A DNA stretch of 19,496 bases. Origin: DASPWV01 sp046727855. GTDB taxonomy: Bacteria > Acidobacteriota > Vicinamibacteria > Vicinamibacterales > UBA2999. The stretch lies in contig JBKPDL010000160.1 of assembly GCA_046727855.1 (NCBI GenBank), forward strand, positions 1 through 19,496, in the 5' to 3' direction. Shown one piece after another: positions 1-7,175 of the stretch. The notes under the pieces were generated by a model, which searched no databases, was not told where the DNA came from, and saw nothing but the letters and a program-made list of their open reading frames with translations. The position numbers and the translations under genes were made by a program. Positions within the stretch are counted from its first letter, which is position 1; every line of letters starts with the position of its first letter.

Positions 1-50
1 GGTGAGGAGGGGGGAGAATAGGGAGATCGGGGAGATCAGGGAGTTAAGAA

Positions 51-111
51 TAGACCGTTATGCAGCCACAGACGTGAATTTTGCACGGTTGTGGACCCGC
101 ATAACGGTCTA
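51..111. repeat. 13-bp perfect inverted repeat (hairpin 1)
   Basis: TAGACCGTTATGC (51-63) pairs perfectly with GCATAACGGTCTA (99-111). Inside it, CCACA (66-70) can pair with TGTGG (90-94) and CGTG (73-76) with CACG (84-87). The whole 61-nt unit can therefore fold as one long interrupted hairpin with an A/T-rich tip. There is no T-tract after either arm, so it is not a standard terminator. Confidence 0.75.
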
Positions 112-112
112 C

Positions 113-129
113 GGCGCGCGGAGCGCGCC
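113..129. repeat. 7-bp perfect GC hairpin (hairpin 2)
   Basis: GGCGCGC (113-119) and GCGCGCC (123-129) form a perfect stem with a 3-nt loop, directly adjoining hairpin 1. No T-tract follows on either strand. Confidence 0.65.
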
Positions 130-145
130 AACCCAACAACAAGAA

Positions 146-198
146 CTAGCCAAGGGCCGCGGAGTTAGCCGGATATCAAGGGCAGGGCCCTTGGCTAG
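146..198. repeat. 13-bp perfect inverted repeat (hairpin 3)
   Basis: CTAGCCAAGGGCC (146-158) pairs perfectly with GGCCCTTGGCTAG (186-198) across a 27-nt loop. The right arm contains the possible -35 hexamer TTGGCT of the candidate prfA promoter, so folding or protein binding at this site could affect prfA transcription (inference). Confidence 0.75.
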
Positions 199-219
199 AT
201 GGAATTATTTCTCTCTAAT
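191..219 (+). promoter_or_regulatory. Candidate sigma70 promoter for prfA
   Basis: TTGGCT (191-196) and TCTAAT (214-219) are separated by exactly 17 bp and match the -35 and -10 consensus at 4/6 and 5/6 positions. Initiation would fall about 20 nt before the prfA start codon. The -35 lies in the right arm of the 13-bp inverted repeat. This is pattern matching only. Confidence 0.4.
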
Positions 220-247
220 CTCCCTGATCTCTTGTTCTCATAAAACG

Positions 248-1348
248 ATGTTCGACAAGTTGGTATCGGTTGAGCGCAGGTACGAGGAGTTGACAGAGTC
301 GCTTGGTACGTCTGCGGTGCAGAAGGATCAACCCGAGTACCGCAAACAGGCAAAAGCGCTCGCCGACCTCGAGCCTGTCGTGAAGAAGTTTCGCCAGTAC
401 AAGGGGGTGGCCGAGGAGATCGCGCAAGCCGAGGAGCTCGTCAAGAGCAGCGACCCCGAGATGCGCGCGCTCGCCGAGGAAGAACTGGGCGGACTCACCC
501 TGCGGCGCGACCAGCTGATGGCTGATCTCAAAGTCCTGCTGCTGCCCAAAGATCCAAACGACGAAAAGAACGTGATCGTCGAGATCCGCGGCGGTACCGG
601 CGGGGAGGAAGCGGCTCTGTTCGCCGGCGACCTGTACCGGCTGTACACGCGCTACGCCGAGCGGCAGGGTTGGAAGCTCGAAGTGATGTCGCTCAGCGAA
701 GCGGGCCAGGGCGGCATCAAGGAAGTGATCGTCAATATCGAGGGCAAGGGCGCATACAGTCGGCTCAAGTACGAGAGCGGAGTGCATCGTGTGCAGCGTG
801 TGCCCGCGACCGAAGCCAGCGGCCGCATTCACACCTCCACGGCGACCGTGGCAGTGTTGCCCGAAGCCGACGAAATCGACGTCGAAATCAATCCCAAAGA
901 TTTGCGCATCGATACGTTCTGCTCCAGCGGACCCGGCGGTCAGAGCGTGAACACGACATACTCCGCCGTTCGCGTCACGCACATCCCCACCGGCCTGGTG
1001 GTTTCTCAACAGGACGAGAAATCGCAAATCAAGAACCGCGCCAAGGCGCTGAAAGTGCTGCGTTCCCGCCTCTACGAGATCGAGATGCGCAAGCAGCAGG
1101 ACGCGATCGCAAGCGAGCGTCGCGGACAGGTGGGTTCAGGCGAACGTTCCGAGAAGATCCGCACCTACAACTTTCCGCAAAGCCGCATCACCGATCACCG
1201 CATCGGCTTCACGACGCAACAGATCCAGGCCGTGCTCGACGGCAACCTGACGGAGTTGATCGAAGCGCTCACCACGTTCTACACGGCCGAACGGCTCAAG
1301 GAAGCAACCGAGCTCGACGAGCCGCCGGACGCCCCGCCGCCCTCATGA
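248..1348 (+). CDS. prfA: Peptide chain release factor 1
   Basis: RF1 reads UAA and UAG stop codons in the ribosomal A site and triggers hydrolysis of peptidyl-tRNA. The 366-aa product is close to the usual length of about 360 aa. The PAT tripeptide at residues 186-188 is the RF1-type stop-codon recognition motif, where RF2 has SPF. The catalytic GGQ is at residues 230-232, in the stretch SSGPGGQSVNTTYSAVRVTH. The ATG at 248 was chosen because MFDKLVSVERRYEEL is the family N-terminus. The open frame extends upstream to base 2 only through repeat sequence. No clear Shine-Dalgarno is visible. prmC follows 28 bp downstream, consistent with co-expression of RF1 and the enzyme that methylates its GGQ glutamine. 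Confidence 0.97.
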   Translation: MFDKLVSVERRYEELTESLGTSAVQKDQPEYRKQAKALADLEPVVKKFRQYKGVAEEIAQAEELVKSSDPEMRALAEEELGGLTLRRDQLMADLKVLLLPKDPNDEKNVIVEIRGGTGGEEAALFAGDLYRLYTRYAERQGWKLEVMSLSEAGQGGIKEVIVNIEGKGAYSRLKYESGVHRVQRVPATEASGRIHTSTATVAVLPEADEIDVEINPKDLRIDTFCSSGPGGQSVNTTYSAVRVTHIPTGLVVSQQDEKSQIKNRAKALKVLRSRLYEIEMRKQQDAIASERRGQVGSGERSEKIRTYNFPQSRITDHRIGFTTQQIQAVLDGNLTELIEALTTFYTAERLKEATELDEPPDAPPPS

Positions 1349-1376
1349 CATTTCGAACTTCTCATTCTCCATTTCG

Positions 1377-2261
1377 ATGTGTCGTGGCAAAGCTGTCGTG
1401 ACGGTTCGAGAGCTCGCGGCGGCGGCTCGATCGAACCTCGAGCGCGCTGGCATCGCCAGCCCCGAGGCAGCGCTCGATGCCGAGCTCCTCGCCCGCCACG
1501 TGCTCGGGTGGGAACGTGCCACGTGGGTGATGCGGCAGCACGAGGAAGCCTCGCCGGAATTCGATGACGTGTTCTCTGATCTCGTCGCGCGGCGCGTGCG
1601 ACGCGAGCCAATTGCTTACATCCGCGAGCGCCAGGAGTTCTTCGGCCGCGAGTTTCTCGTCACGCCGGCCGTGTTGATTCCCCGTCCCGAAACGGAACTC
1701 CTGATCGACGAAGCCTTGCTGCTCCTGCCGGCGCTTGGTTTCAGCCGATCGCTCACCGTCATCGACATCGGAACTGGCAGCGGCTGTCTTGCGGTGACAC
1801 TGGCACTCGAATACCCCAAGGCGCGCTATGTCGCAACCGACAGTTCCGAAGCCGCGCTCAGCGTGGCGCGAGCCAACGCGCGGCAGCACGGCGTGGTCGA
1901 CAAGATCGAGTTCGTGCGTGGCCAGTATTTCGCCGGGTTGAACGGCCCCTTCAATCTCGTCATCACCAACCCGCCCTATGTCGCCGAAGCGGAGCGGCCC
2001 GCGCTTGCGCCGGAAGTCACGGAGTATGAACCCGCATCGGCCCTTTTCGGCGGTCAGGACGGGTTGCGTCATATCGGCGAAATCATCGCTCTGACCAGTG
2101 CCGTGATGGACGACGATGGATCGTTGGTGATCGAGATCGGGTACGGCCAACGCGACCGCGTCGCTGAAATGGCCGCTGAAACCGCCGACCTGGCGCTCGT
2201 GCGCACGCGCGGGGATTTGCAGGGGATTCCGCGCGTGGCCGTGATAAGAAGATGCCGATGA
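1377..2261 (+). CDS. prmC: Release factor glutamine methyltransferase
   Basis: This enzyme uses S-adenosylmethionine to N5-methylate the glutamine of the GGQ motif in RF1 and RF2, which raises termination efficiency. The SAM-binding motif I is VIDIGTGSGCLA, and the substrate-glutamine motif NPPY is at residues 198-201, followed by the typical ALFGGQDGL stretch. The 294-aa length fits the family. The N-terminal helical domain recognises the release factor. The start is uncertain: an in-frame GTG at 1398 would give 287 aa beginning VTVRELAAAA, and neither site has a strong Shine-Dalgarno. It lies 28 bp after prfA and overlaps the HIT gene at its 3' end, so the three genes probably form one transcript. 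Confidence 0.95.
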   Translation: MCRGKAVVTVRELAAAARSNLERAGIASPEAALDAELLARHVLGWERATWVMRQHEEASPEFDDVFSDLVARRVRREPIAYIRERQEFFGREFLVTPAVLIPRPETELLIDEALLLLPALGFSRSLTVIDIGTGSGCLAVTLALEYPKARYVATDSSEAALSVARANARQHGVVDKIEFVRGQYFAGLNGPFNLVITNPPYVAEAERPALAPEVTEYEPASALFGGQDGLRHIGEIIALTSAVMDDDGSLVIEIGYGQRDRVAEMAAETADLALVRTRGDLQGIPRVAVIRRCR

Positions 2262-2608
2262 CCAATTCGTCCTGCCTCTTCTGCAAAATCATCGCCGGGG
2301 AGATTCCGTCGAAGGGGATCTACGAAGACGAGCAGCTGTTCGCCTTCGAAGACATCAATCCGCAAGCCCCGCTGCACGTGCTCGTCATTCCGCGACGACA
2401 CATCGCTACGCTCAACGACCTCGCAAGCGGAGACGACACGCTCGTGGGATCGATGGTGCGTCGCGCGGCGGCAATTGCGCAGTCACGAGGCGTCGACGGC
2501 AGCGGTTATCGAACCGTGTTGAACTGCAACAGCGACGCGGGACAATCAGTGTTTCACATCCACTTGCACCTTCTCGGAGGGCGCGCGATGTCATGGCCGC
2601 CGGGATGA
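2252..2608 (+). CDS. HIT family protein (HinT-like nucleoside phosphoramidase)
   Basis: The 118-aa product has the histidine triad HIHLHLL at residues 102-108, the catalytic signature of the HIT superfamily. Members usually hydrolyse AMP-linked phosphoramidates or related nucleotides in the cytoplasm. It also has an N-terminal CLFC pair (residues 8-11), a frequent zinc-site element in this group, and the nucleotide-pocket stretch HVLVIPRRH. Length matches E. coli HinT. An in-frame ATG at 2258 forms an ATGA overlap with the prmC stop and is equally plausible as the start, giving 116 aa. Coupled translation with prmC is likely. The natural substrate cannot be read from the sequence. Confidence 0.92.
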   Translation: MPMTNSSCLFCKIIAGEIPSKGIYEDEQLFAFEDINPQAPLHVLVIPRRHIATLNDLASGDDTLVGSMVRRAAAIAQSRGVDGSGYRTVLNCNSDAGQSVFHIHLHLLGGRAMSWPPG

Positions 2609-2763
2609 GGCGATGAGCGCCGCCAGTCCGACAACGCCGAGCACGGCGCTCGTCCACTCGAGCCAGGTGCGCCCGCGATTCCGAATCGATGCGTGAAAGC
2701 GCGGATTTCCCTCCCCAGCCGTTTGAGTTCCGGATTTCCATATACCCGCCCATAGGCCGCCAT
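2591..2763 (-). pseudogene. Probable frameshifted small single-pass membrane protein
   Basis: On the minus strand an ATG at 2763, with GAAGGG seven bases upstream, opens a protein-like frame of about 28 residues (MAAYGRVYGNPELKRL, then GREIRAFTHRFG). The same frame then degrades into low-complexity Ser/Pro/Arg sequence. Around 2675-2680 the alternative frame becomes protein-like instead: RNRGRTWLEW followed by the hydrophobic stretch TSAVLGVVGLAALIA and a basic tail, ending at a TGA at 2591. Joining the two frames needs one extra base and would give about 57 residues with one C-terminal membrane helix. It is the last gene of the minus-strand run, 48 bp after the GNAT gene, and meets the HIT gene tail to tail. 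It could be a real frameshift, a sequencing indel, or chance. I do not recognise a family. Confidence 0.35.
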
Positions 2764-2811
2764 ACACGACCCTTCGGCGCGCGCGGATTGCTCACACCGC
2801 GGGATTCCAGG

Positions 2812-3609
2812 CTACGGACGTGCGAGCAGGTACCGGCCGCGGCCGTCTGCCGTGCGCAGCTCGAAGTCTACGGCGCGATAGCCGCGCGCGAAGTAGGTCT
2901 GGAAGATCTGGCGCGTCTGCATGCGCCAGGTCAGAGCGGCGTCAGGGGTGTGCTGTTGCAACTCGGTAAATCCCATCGGGATCTCCACCCACACCCGGCG
3001 TTCATCGACCTCGAGATTCACGCCATCGCGGTTCACGACTGGCGCGCTCGCCGCGTCTTCCGCGCGAACACGAAAGGCCGGATCGCGGGCGAGGCGCCGC
3101 TCGACGTGCGGCTCGCGGATGTTCCATTGCACGACGAACCGATCCGTCGGCGTGCCACGGTGCAGCGTGCTGCTGGAGTCGCCGTAGATGTTCTCCGCAT
3201 ATTCGTCGCAAACGACGCCGAGTTTGGTGAAGTTCAAATGGGCATTGCCCGCCTGCAGCGGATCGAACGTCCACTCGATCAAATCGAAGCCGCGCTCGAG
3301 CGCGCGCTCGCGTTGCGCGAGCTTCAGATCCCGGCCCAAGCCGCGGCTGCGAAACTCGGGCAGCACACCCGCCATGTGGGACCATTGCATCGGCCTGCCC
3401 TGTTTCATGCCGACAATGGAGTAGACGAACCCGATCATGCGACTGGTTTCGTCGAAGGCGCCAATCAGGATCGCCCCGCGCTTGACGGTGATGATGAACA
3501 TCGGCAGCGTCACCACATCGGTGTAATCGGTGTAGCCCCAAATCGCGATCTCGAGATCGATGACCCGCCGGAACTCGTCGAGCGTATGCAGATCGCGGAG
3601 CACCAGCAT
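2812..3609 (-). CDS. GNAT-superfamily acetyltransferase (COG3375-like)
   Basis: The 265-aa product resembles the predicted GNAT proteins of the COG3375 type. The acetyl-CoA pyrophosphate loop is seen as GVLPEFRSRGLGRDLK near residues 82-97, containing the R-x-x-G-x-G pattern, and it is followed by the family's EWTFDPLQAGNAHLNFTKLG stretch. The substrate is unknown. A GTG one codon upstream (3612) is an alternative start. The ATG at 3609 was preferred because GGGGGAG lies seven bases before it, inside the last codons of the HAD gene. The HAD stop is only four bases upstream, so the two are probably translationally coupled. Confidence 0.85.
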   Translation of the reverse strand: MLVLRDLHTLDEFRRVIDLEIAIWGYTDYTDVVTLPMFIITVKRGAILIGAFDETSRMIGFVYSIVGMKQGRPMQWSHMAGVLPEFRSRGLGRDLKLAQRERALERGFDLIEWTFDPLQAGNAHLNFTKLGVVCDEYAENIYGDSSSTLHRGTPTDRFVVQWNIREPHVERRLARDPAFRVRAEDAASAPVVNRDGVNLEVDERRVWVEIPMGFTELQQHTPDAALTWRMQTRQIFQTYFARGYRAVDFELRTADGRGRYLLARP

Positions 3610-3613
3610 CACG

Positions 3614-4312
3614 TCACTCCCCCGCTACGAGGAGCGCAGGCAACTCAGTCAAGCTGCGAATGACATCGACGCCGGGTGGCACGAGTTGCGGTAAATCCCC
3701 CGAGCGCCGCAACAGCACACCGCGCATGCCGACGGCCACGGCGCCCTCGATGTCGGCTTTGAGGCTGTCGCCCACCATCAACGATTCGGCCGCGCGGACG
3801 CCGGCGCGCTCGAGCGCGGCTTCGAAGATGCTGCGATGCGGCTTCATGTAGCCGTGTTCGGCGGAGGAGACTCCACTCGTGATCACCTCGGCCAGCTGGA
3901 AGTGTTCGCGGAACGTGTCCAGGCTGCGGTGAGAATTCGAGATCACTCCGATTCTGAACCCGCGCTGCGCAAGCGCGGTCAGCACCGGCGTGACATCGTC
4001 GTAGAGCTCGAAGTGGTGATTGCCCGACCATTGCTCGTAAATGCGCCGAGCCGCCGCCACCACTGCCGGGCCGCGACCGCCCATCTGCTCGATGATCGTC
4101 GCGGTGTAATGCACGAACAGGTCGTCGTCGTAGACCGGCTCTTCGACCTCGTCGAGGATGAACGACGCCGCCGCCACCGCGGCGTCGAAGCGAGCGGCGT
4201 CGACTGCGATGCCTGCGTCGGCGCAAAAGCGCGCGTAGCCCTCGCCTTGGAAGGTCGGCCCGGGAAAGATCAATGTGAAATCGACGTCGAAGAATACGGC
4301 ACGAATCGTCAG
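3614..4312 (-). CDS. HAD-superfamily hydrolase (YjjG/COG1011-like), probable CTG start
   Basis: This is a predicted Mg-dependent phosphatase of the HAD type. All four motifs are present: motif I DVDFT (nucleophile D9, general acid D11), motif II VISNS, the motif III lysine in YMKPHRS, and motif IV GDSLKADIEGA. Substrates of this group are small phosphate esters, and the specific one is not readable. The homologous part begins LTIRAVFFDVD with CTG as its first codon. No ATG, GTG or TTG occurs in frame between that CTG and an ATG at 4402, which would lie 91 bases inside the upstream M16 gene and add an unlikely Arg/Gly-rich tail. AAGGA lies six bases before the CTG, and the CTG overlaps the upstream TGA as CTGA. 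I therefore chose CTG (232 aa). Confidence 0.88.
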   Translation of the reverse strand: MTIRAVFFDVDFTLIFPGPTFQGEGYARFCADAGIAVDAARFDAAVAAASFILDEVEEPVYDDDLFVHYTATIIEQMGGRGPAVVAAARRIYEQWSGNHHFELYDDVTPVLTALAQRGFRIGVISNSHRSLDTFREHFQLAEVITSGVSSAEHGYMKPHRSIFEAALERAGVRAAESLMVGDSLKADIEGAVAVGMRGVLLRRSGDLPQLVPPGVDVIRSLTELPALLVAGE

Positions 4313-5640
4313 GGCAAGTCCTTGGACTGGCTCATGGCCGGCGCACCCGCCGCCTCGGCGGCGCTGAGAATAATCGCCTCGCCGGTGTTGGGTCCCGGCC
4401 ACGGCCCGGCGACCACAATCAGCGCTTTATCGGGGTCGAGCAGCCGCCGCGCCACGGTGTTCACCTGATCGCGCGTGACGTCGGCAATCAAGACCGGAAG
4501 CCGCACGTCGTAATCCGATCCGAGTCCGTAGAACTCCGAGCTCAAGAGGAACCCGGCGATCGCCGAGTTGGTTTCGAGCTGCCGCGGAATCGATCCCACG
4601 AGGTAGCGCTTCGACTCATCGAACTCTTTCTCGGTGATGCCATCCGAGAGCACGGCGCGAAGTTCTTCGTCTATCGACGCCAGCGTCCGTTCGACATTGC
4701 TTGCCGCCACGCCGGCGCGGATGAGAAGCGGGCCTTCGGCGAGAGTCGCGTCGAGCGAGCTATAAACGTAGTACGCCATTCCCTGGCGCTCGCGAATGCG
4801 GTCGCCCAATCGGCCGCCGAGCGCATACTGGCCAAGAGCGTTGTTCATCAGCCACGCGGCGTAAAAATCCGGGTCGTTACGGCGGAGGCCGAGAAAACCG
4901 TAGGCAACGTCGGCCTGCGCCTTGTTCATCATCGGCACGACGGCGAGCTGCCGGGTACTGGCTCGCTTCGGCGTTGGCAGCTCCGGCTCGCGCGCGCGCG
5001 CGGCTTGCCAGGCCTCAAACTCTCTGGAAGCGGCAACGAGCACCTGCTGCGGATCGACGTCGCCAACGATCACGAGAATGGCGCTTTCGGGCGTGAACCA
5101 GCGGCGGTGGAAATCCACGAGGTCGGCGCGAGTGAGCTGCTCCACCGTCGCCGTCGTGCCGCGGGCACGCCGCCCGTAGGGATGCGCGGGGTAGAGGCGG
5201 GCCATCAGGCTATCGACGGCGACCGCGGCTGGATCGTCCTCGTCCTGCAGAATCGAGGTCAGAAGGTCGGCCCGCTTGGTCGTCACGTCGCGCTCGGCAA
5301 ACGCTGGGCGCTGAACGATGTCGGCGACCAGGGCGAAGATCTGCGCAAAATCTTCGGACAGACACGTCGCGCTGACCGTAACCTGATGACGACCGGCGAT
5401 CACTGACAGCGATGCGCCGCGGCCATCCAGCTCGTCGGCAATCTCGTCGCCTGACCGCGATCTGGTGCCGCGATCGAGCACGCGCGCCACGAGCGCGGCT
5501 GTGCCTTCTCGCCCGTCCGGGTCGTAAAAGGCGCCCGCACGCACACCCACGAGGATGGTCACCGCCGGCGCCGTGCGCGTTTCCTTCGCCAGCACGGCCA
5601 TGCCGTTCGCGAGCGTCAATCGCAGGGGGTCAAGCGGCAT
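4309..5640 (-). CDS. M16 peptidase homologue lacking the zinc motif (non-catalytic partner)
   Basis: The 443-aa product has the two-lobed M16 architecture (insulinase/processing-peptidase family). Where active members have HxxEH, it reads AAxxAR-like sequence: in GTAALVARVLDRGT the expected H, E and H are A49, A52 and R53, so zinc binding should be absent. The C-terminal half keeps the substrate-binding Arg/Tyr-type segment RERQGMAYYVYSS, as expected for the partner subunit of heterodimeric M16 enzymes. The catalytic partner is encoded immediately upstream, 174 bp away, on the same strand. No Shine-Dalgarno is visible, because the upstream spacer is repeat sequence. Its stop codon overlaps the HAD start. 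No signal peptide is obvious, so it is probably cytoplasmic. Confidence 0.9.
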   Translation of the reverse strand: MPLDPLRLTLANGMAVLAKETRTAPAVTILVGVRAGAFYDPDGREGTAALVARVLDRGTRSRSGDEIADELDGRGASLSVIAGRHQVTVSATCLSEDFAQIFALVADIVQRPAFAERDVTTKRADLLTSILQDEDDPAAVAVDSLMARLYPAHPYGRRARGTTATVEQLTRADLVDFHRRWFTPESAILVIVGDVDPQQVLVAASREFEAWQAARAREPELPTPKRASTRQLAVVPMMNKAQADVAYGFLGLRRNDPDFYAAWLMNNALGQYALGGRLGDRIRERQGMAYYVYSSLDATLAEGPLLIRAGVAASNVERTLASIDEELRAVLSDGITEKEFDESKRYLVGSIPRQLETNSAIAGFLLSSEFYGLGSDYDVRLPVLIADVTRDQVNTVARRLLDPDKALIVVAGPWPGPNTGEAIILSAAEAAGAPAMSQSKDLP

Positions 5641-5651
5641 AAGAAGTTACG

Positions 5652-5672
5652 AGTTCAAAGTTCAAAGTTCAA
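5652..5672. repeat. Tandem heptamer AGTTCAA x3
   Basis: Three exact head-to-tail copies of AGTTCAA run from 5652 to 5672, followed by degenerate copies (AGTCAGTTCGAAGTTC). The block is about 12 bp upstream of the start codon of the non-catalytic M16 gene and occupies the place where its ribosome-binding site would be expected. Confidence 0.8.
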
Positions 5673-5774
5673 AGTCAGTTCGAAGTTCTTGTAGTGCGTT
5701 CTCAGCTCTCGAGTTGGCCTTTCCTTTCGCCTTTATTCATCGCGGTCCTGCGACCACGGCGAGGCAAGCCTTTG

Positions 5775-5828
5775 GTTCTTCGTTCCCGGTAACGTCGCTC
5801 CTTGTTCTTCGTTCTTAGTTCTTCGTTC
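5775..5828. repeat. Three copies of GTTCTTCGTTC
   Basis: The 11-mer GTTCTTCGTTC occurs exactly at 5775-5785, 5804-5814 and 5818-5828. The third copy lies inside the catalytic M16 gene and encodes its last few residues (GTKN), with the stop codon in the 3-bp space between the second and third copies. Together with the heptamers at 5652-5672 it fills much of the 174-bp spacer between the two M16 genes. Confidence 0.75.
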
Positions 5829-7164
5829 CTGCAAGCGGCTCAAACCACCCGATCGTCCGATTCTCGACCGAAAGGTACTTGCGCGCCGCCTCGTTGACCT
5901 GGTCGATCGTGACGGCCGCGAGGCGTGGAATGAGCTCGCGGTAATCGCGCCATGAAGCGATGGTCTCGAAGTAGCCGAGCTGATGCGCGATGTCGGTGAC
6001 GCTGTCGCTGTCAAAGACGAATCGGGCGCGAAGCTGGGCGCGTACCTTCGCGAACTCGGCGTCGGTAATGCCCTGCCGCGCAATGCGATCGAGCTCGCTC
6101 AGGATCGCTTCCTCGACCTGCTCGAGCGTCTTGCCATCGGCCACGGTGGCCCACAGGTAATAGAGAAATGGATGTTCCGTCGGCAACACTGCGCCGCCGA
6201 CGTTCGCGGCCAGTCCGCTGTCAACCGTCGCGCGATACAACCGCGCGCTGCGCTGCGGCGTCGGCACTCTGTGCCCGGACCAGATGTTGAGCCCGGACGC
6301 GCCGCTCAGCGCCGCATCGACAAACAGCATGGGAAAAAAATCCGCGTCGCTGAGTGCCGGGCTGTGAAACGCCGCCCGCCAGTAGGCAGTCGTGCCTTCC
6401 TTGCGGAAGTGAACCCGTCGCTCGGCCTGCTGCGGCGGCTCAATCGATCGCGGGCGTGAAACGGCGCTGCCTGCGGGAATCGGCCCGAAGTGACGCTCCA
6501 CACCGCGCAGGACTTCGTCGCTGTCGACGTCGCCCACGATCACGAGTGTGGCGTTGTTGGGAATGTAATAACGCCGATAGTGCCCATACAGATCATCGCG
6601 GGTCATCGTCTCGAGATCCGAGAGCCACCCGATTGTCGGATGTTGATACGGGTGGACGCGGAAGGCCGCGGCGGTCAGCTCGATGTCCAGCAACTGTTCA
6701 GGATCGTTTTCGCCGCCCTTGAGCTCCGAGATGATGACGGTGCGCTCCGATTCGCAATCTTCGGGATCGTAGAGGGAAGCGTGCATGCGTTCGGCTTCGA
6801 TGAACAACATGCGATCGAGCGCATCGCGCGAGGCGGTTTCGAGATACGTCGTCTGGTCAATCCAGGTGTAGCCGTTCCAGGTGCCGCCGAACTGCTCGAT
6901 GATGCCTTTCACCTGGTCGCGCGGAATGTTGCGCGTGCCCTTGAAATTCATGTGCTCGACCCAGTGCGACACACCAGTGAGCCCGGGTCCTTCGTCCTTC
7001 GAGCCGACCTTGTACCAGCACCAAACCGATGCCAGCGGCGCGGTGTGGACCTCCTGGACGAGCACTTTCAGCCCGTTGTCCATGACCGTCTCGCGCACGT
7101 CGGGCACGGTCGGTTGGAGAGCCGCCTTGGCAGAGGCTCCGGCGGTCAAGCGCGACACAGCCAT
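5815..7164 (-). CDS. M16 family zinc metallopeptidase, catalytic subunit
   Basis: The 449-aa product is an active-type M16 peptidase. The inverted zinc motif HWVEH is at residues 67-71, within LTGVSHWVEHMNFKGT. The distal zinc ligand is E147 in RTVIISELKGGENDP, at the usual distance. The second lobe carries the RSARLYRA segment typical of the group. M16 enzymes degrade peptides or process precursors in a closed chamber formed by two homologous halves. Here the second half is probably supplied by the zinc-less homologue encoded next (4309-5640). No signal peptide is clear at the N-terminus (MAVSRLTAGASAKAAL). It is divergent from ileS with only 29 bp between start codons, so their promoters must overlap each other or the coding regions. 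Confidence 0.93.
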   Translation of the reverse strand: MAVSRLTAGASAKAALQPTVPDVRETVMDNGLKVLVQEVHTAPLASVWCWYKVGSKDEGPGLTGVSHWVEHMNFKGTRNIPRDQVKGIIEQFGGTWNGYTWIDQTTYLETASRDALDRMLFIEAERMHASLYDPEDCESERTVIISELKGGENDPEQLLDIELTAAAFRVHPYQHPTIGWLSDLETMTRDDLYGHYRRYYIPNNATLVIVGDVDSDEVLRGVERHFGPIPAGSAVSRPRSIEPPQQAERRVHFRKEGTTAYWRAAFHSPALSDADFFPMLFVDAALSGASGLNIWSGHRVPTPQRSARLYRATVDSGLAANVGGAVLPTEHPFLYYLWATVADGKTLEQVEEAILSELDRIARQGITDAEFAKVRAQLRARFVFDSDSVTDIAHQLGYFETIASWRDYRELIPRLAAVTIDQVNEAARKYLSVENRTIGWFEPLAGTKN

Positions 7165-7175
7165 AGGGCCATTAT

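Larger units (their letters stand above)
32..231. repeat. Outer 12-bp inverted repeat enclosing the pre-prfA palindrome block
   Basis: GAGATCAGGGAG at 32-43 is perfectly matched by its reverse complement CTCCCTGATCTC at 220-231. The arms sit in purine-rich (left) and pyrimidine-rich (right) tracts, so similarity continues imperfectly beyond the perfect core. The left side also has GGGAGATC twice in tandem (21-28 and 30-37). The arms enclose three further perfect inverted repeats. The arrangement resembles a small non-autonomous palindromic element or a large folded leader. No open reading frame in the block looks like a protein. Confidence 0.7.

Noticed and set aside
2..247. Upstream in-frame extension of prfA by 82 codons
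   Set aside because: It runs through the inverted-repeat block, has no start with a ribosome-binding site, and RF1 homology begins exactly at ATG 248.
2689..3663. Long + strand frame opposite the GNAT gene (324 codons)
   Set aside because: It is an antisense shadow of the GNAT gene caused by high GC in codon position 3. The translation is rich in Arg/Ala/His without domains.
5641..5814. Heptamer repeats as a CRISPR array
   Set aside because: Units are 7-11 bp and there are no regular unique spacers or cas genes, so this is a simple intergenic repeat.
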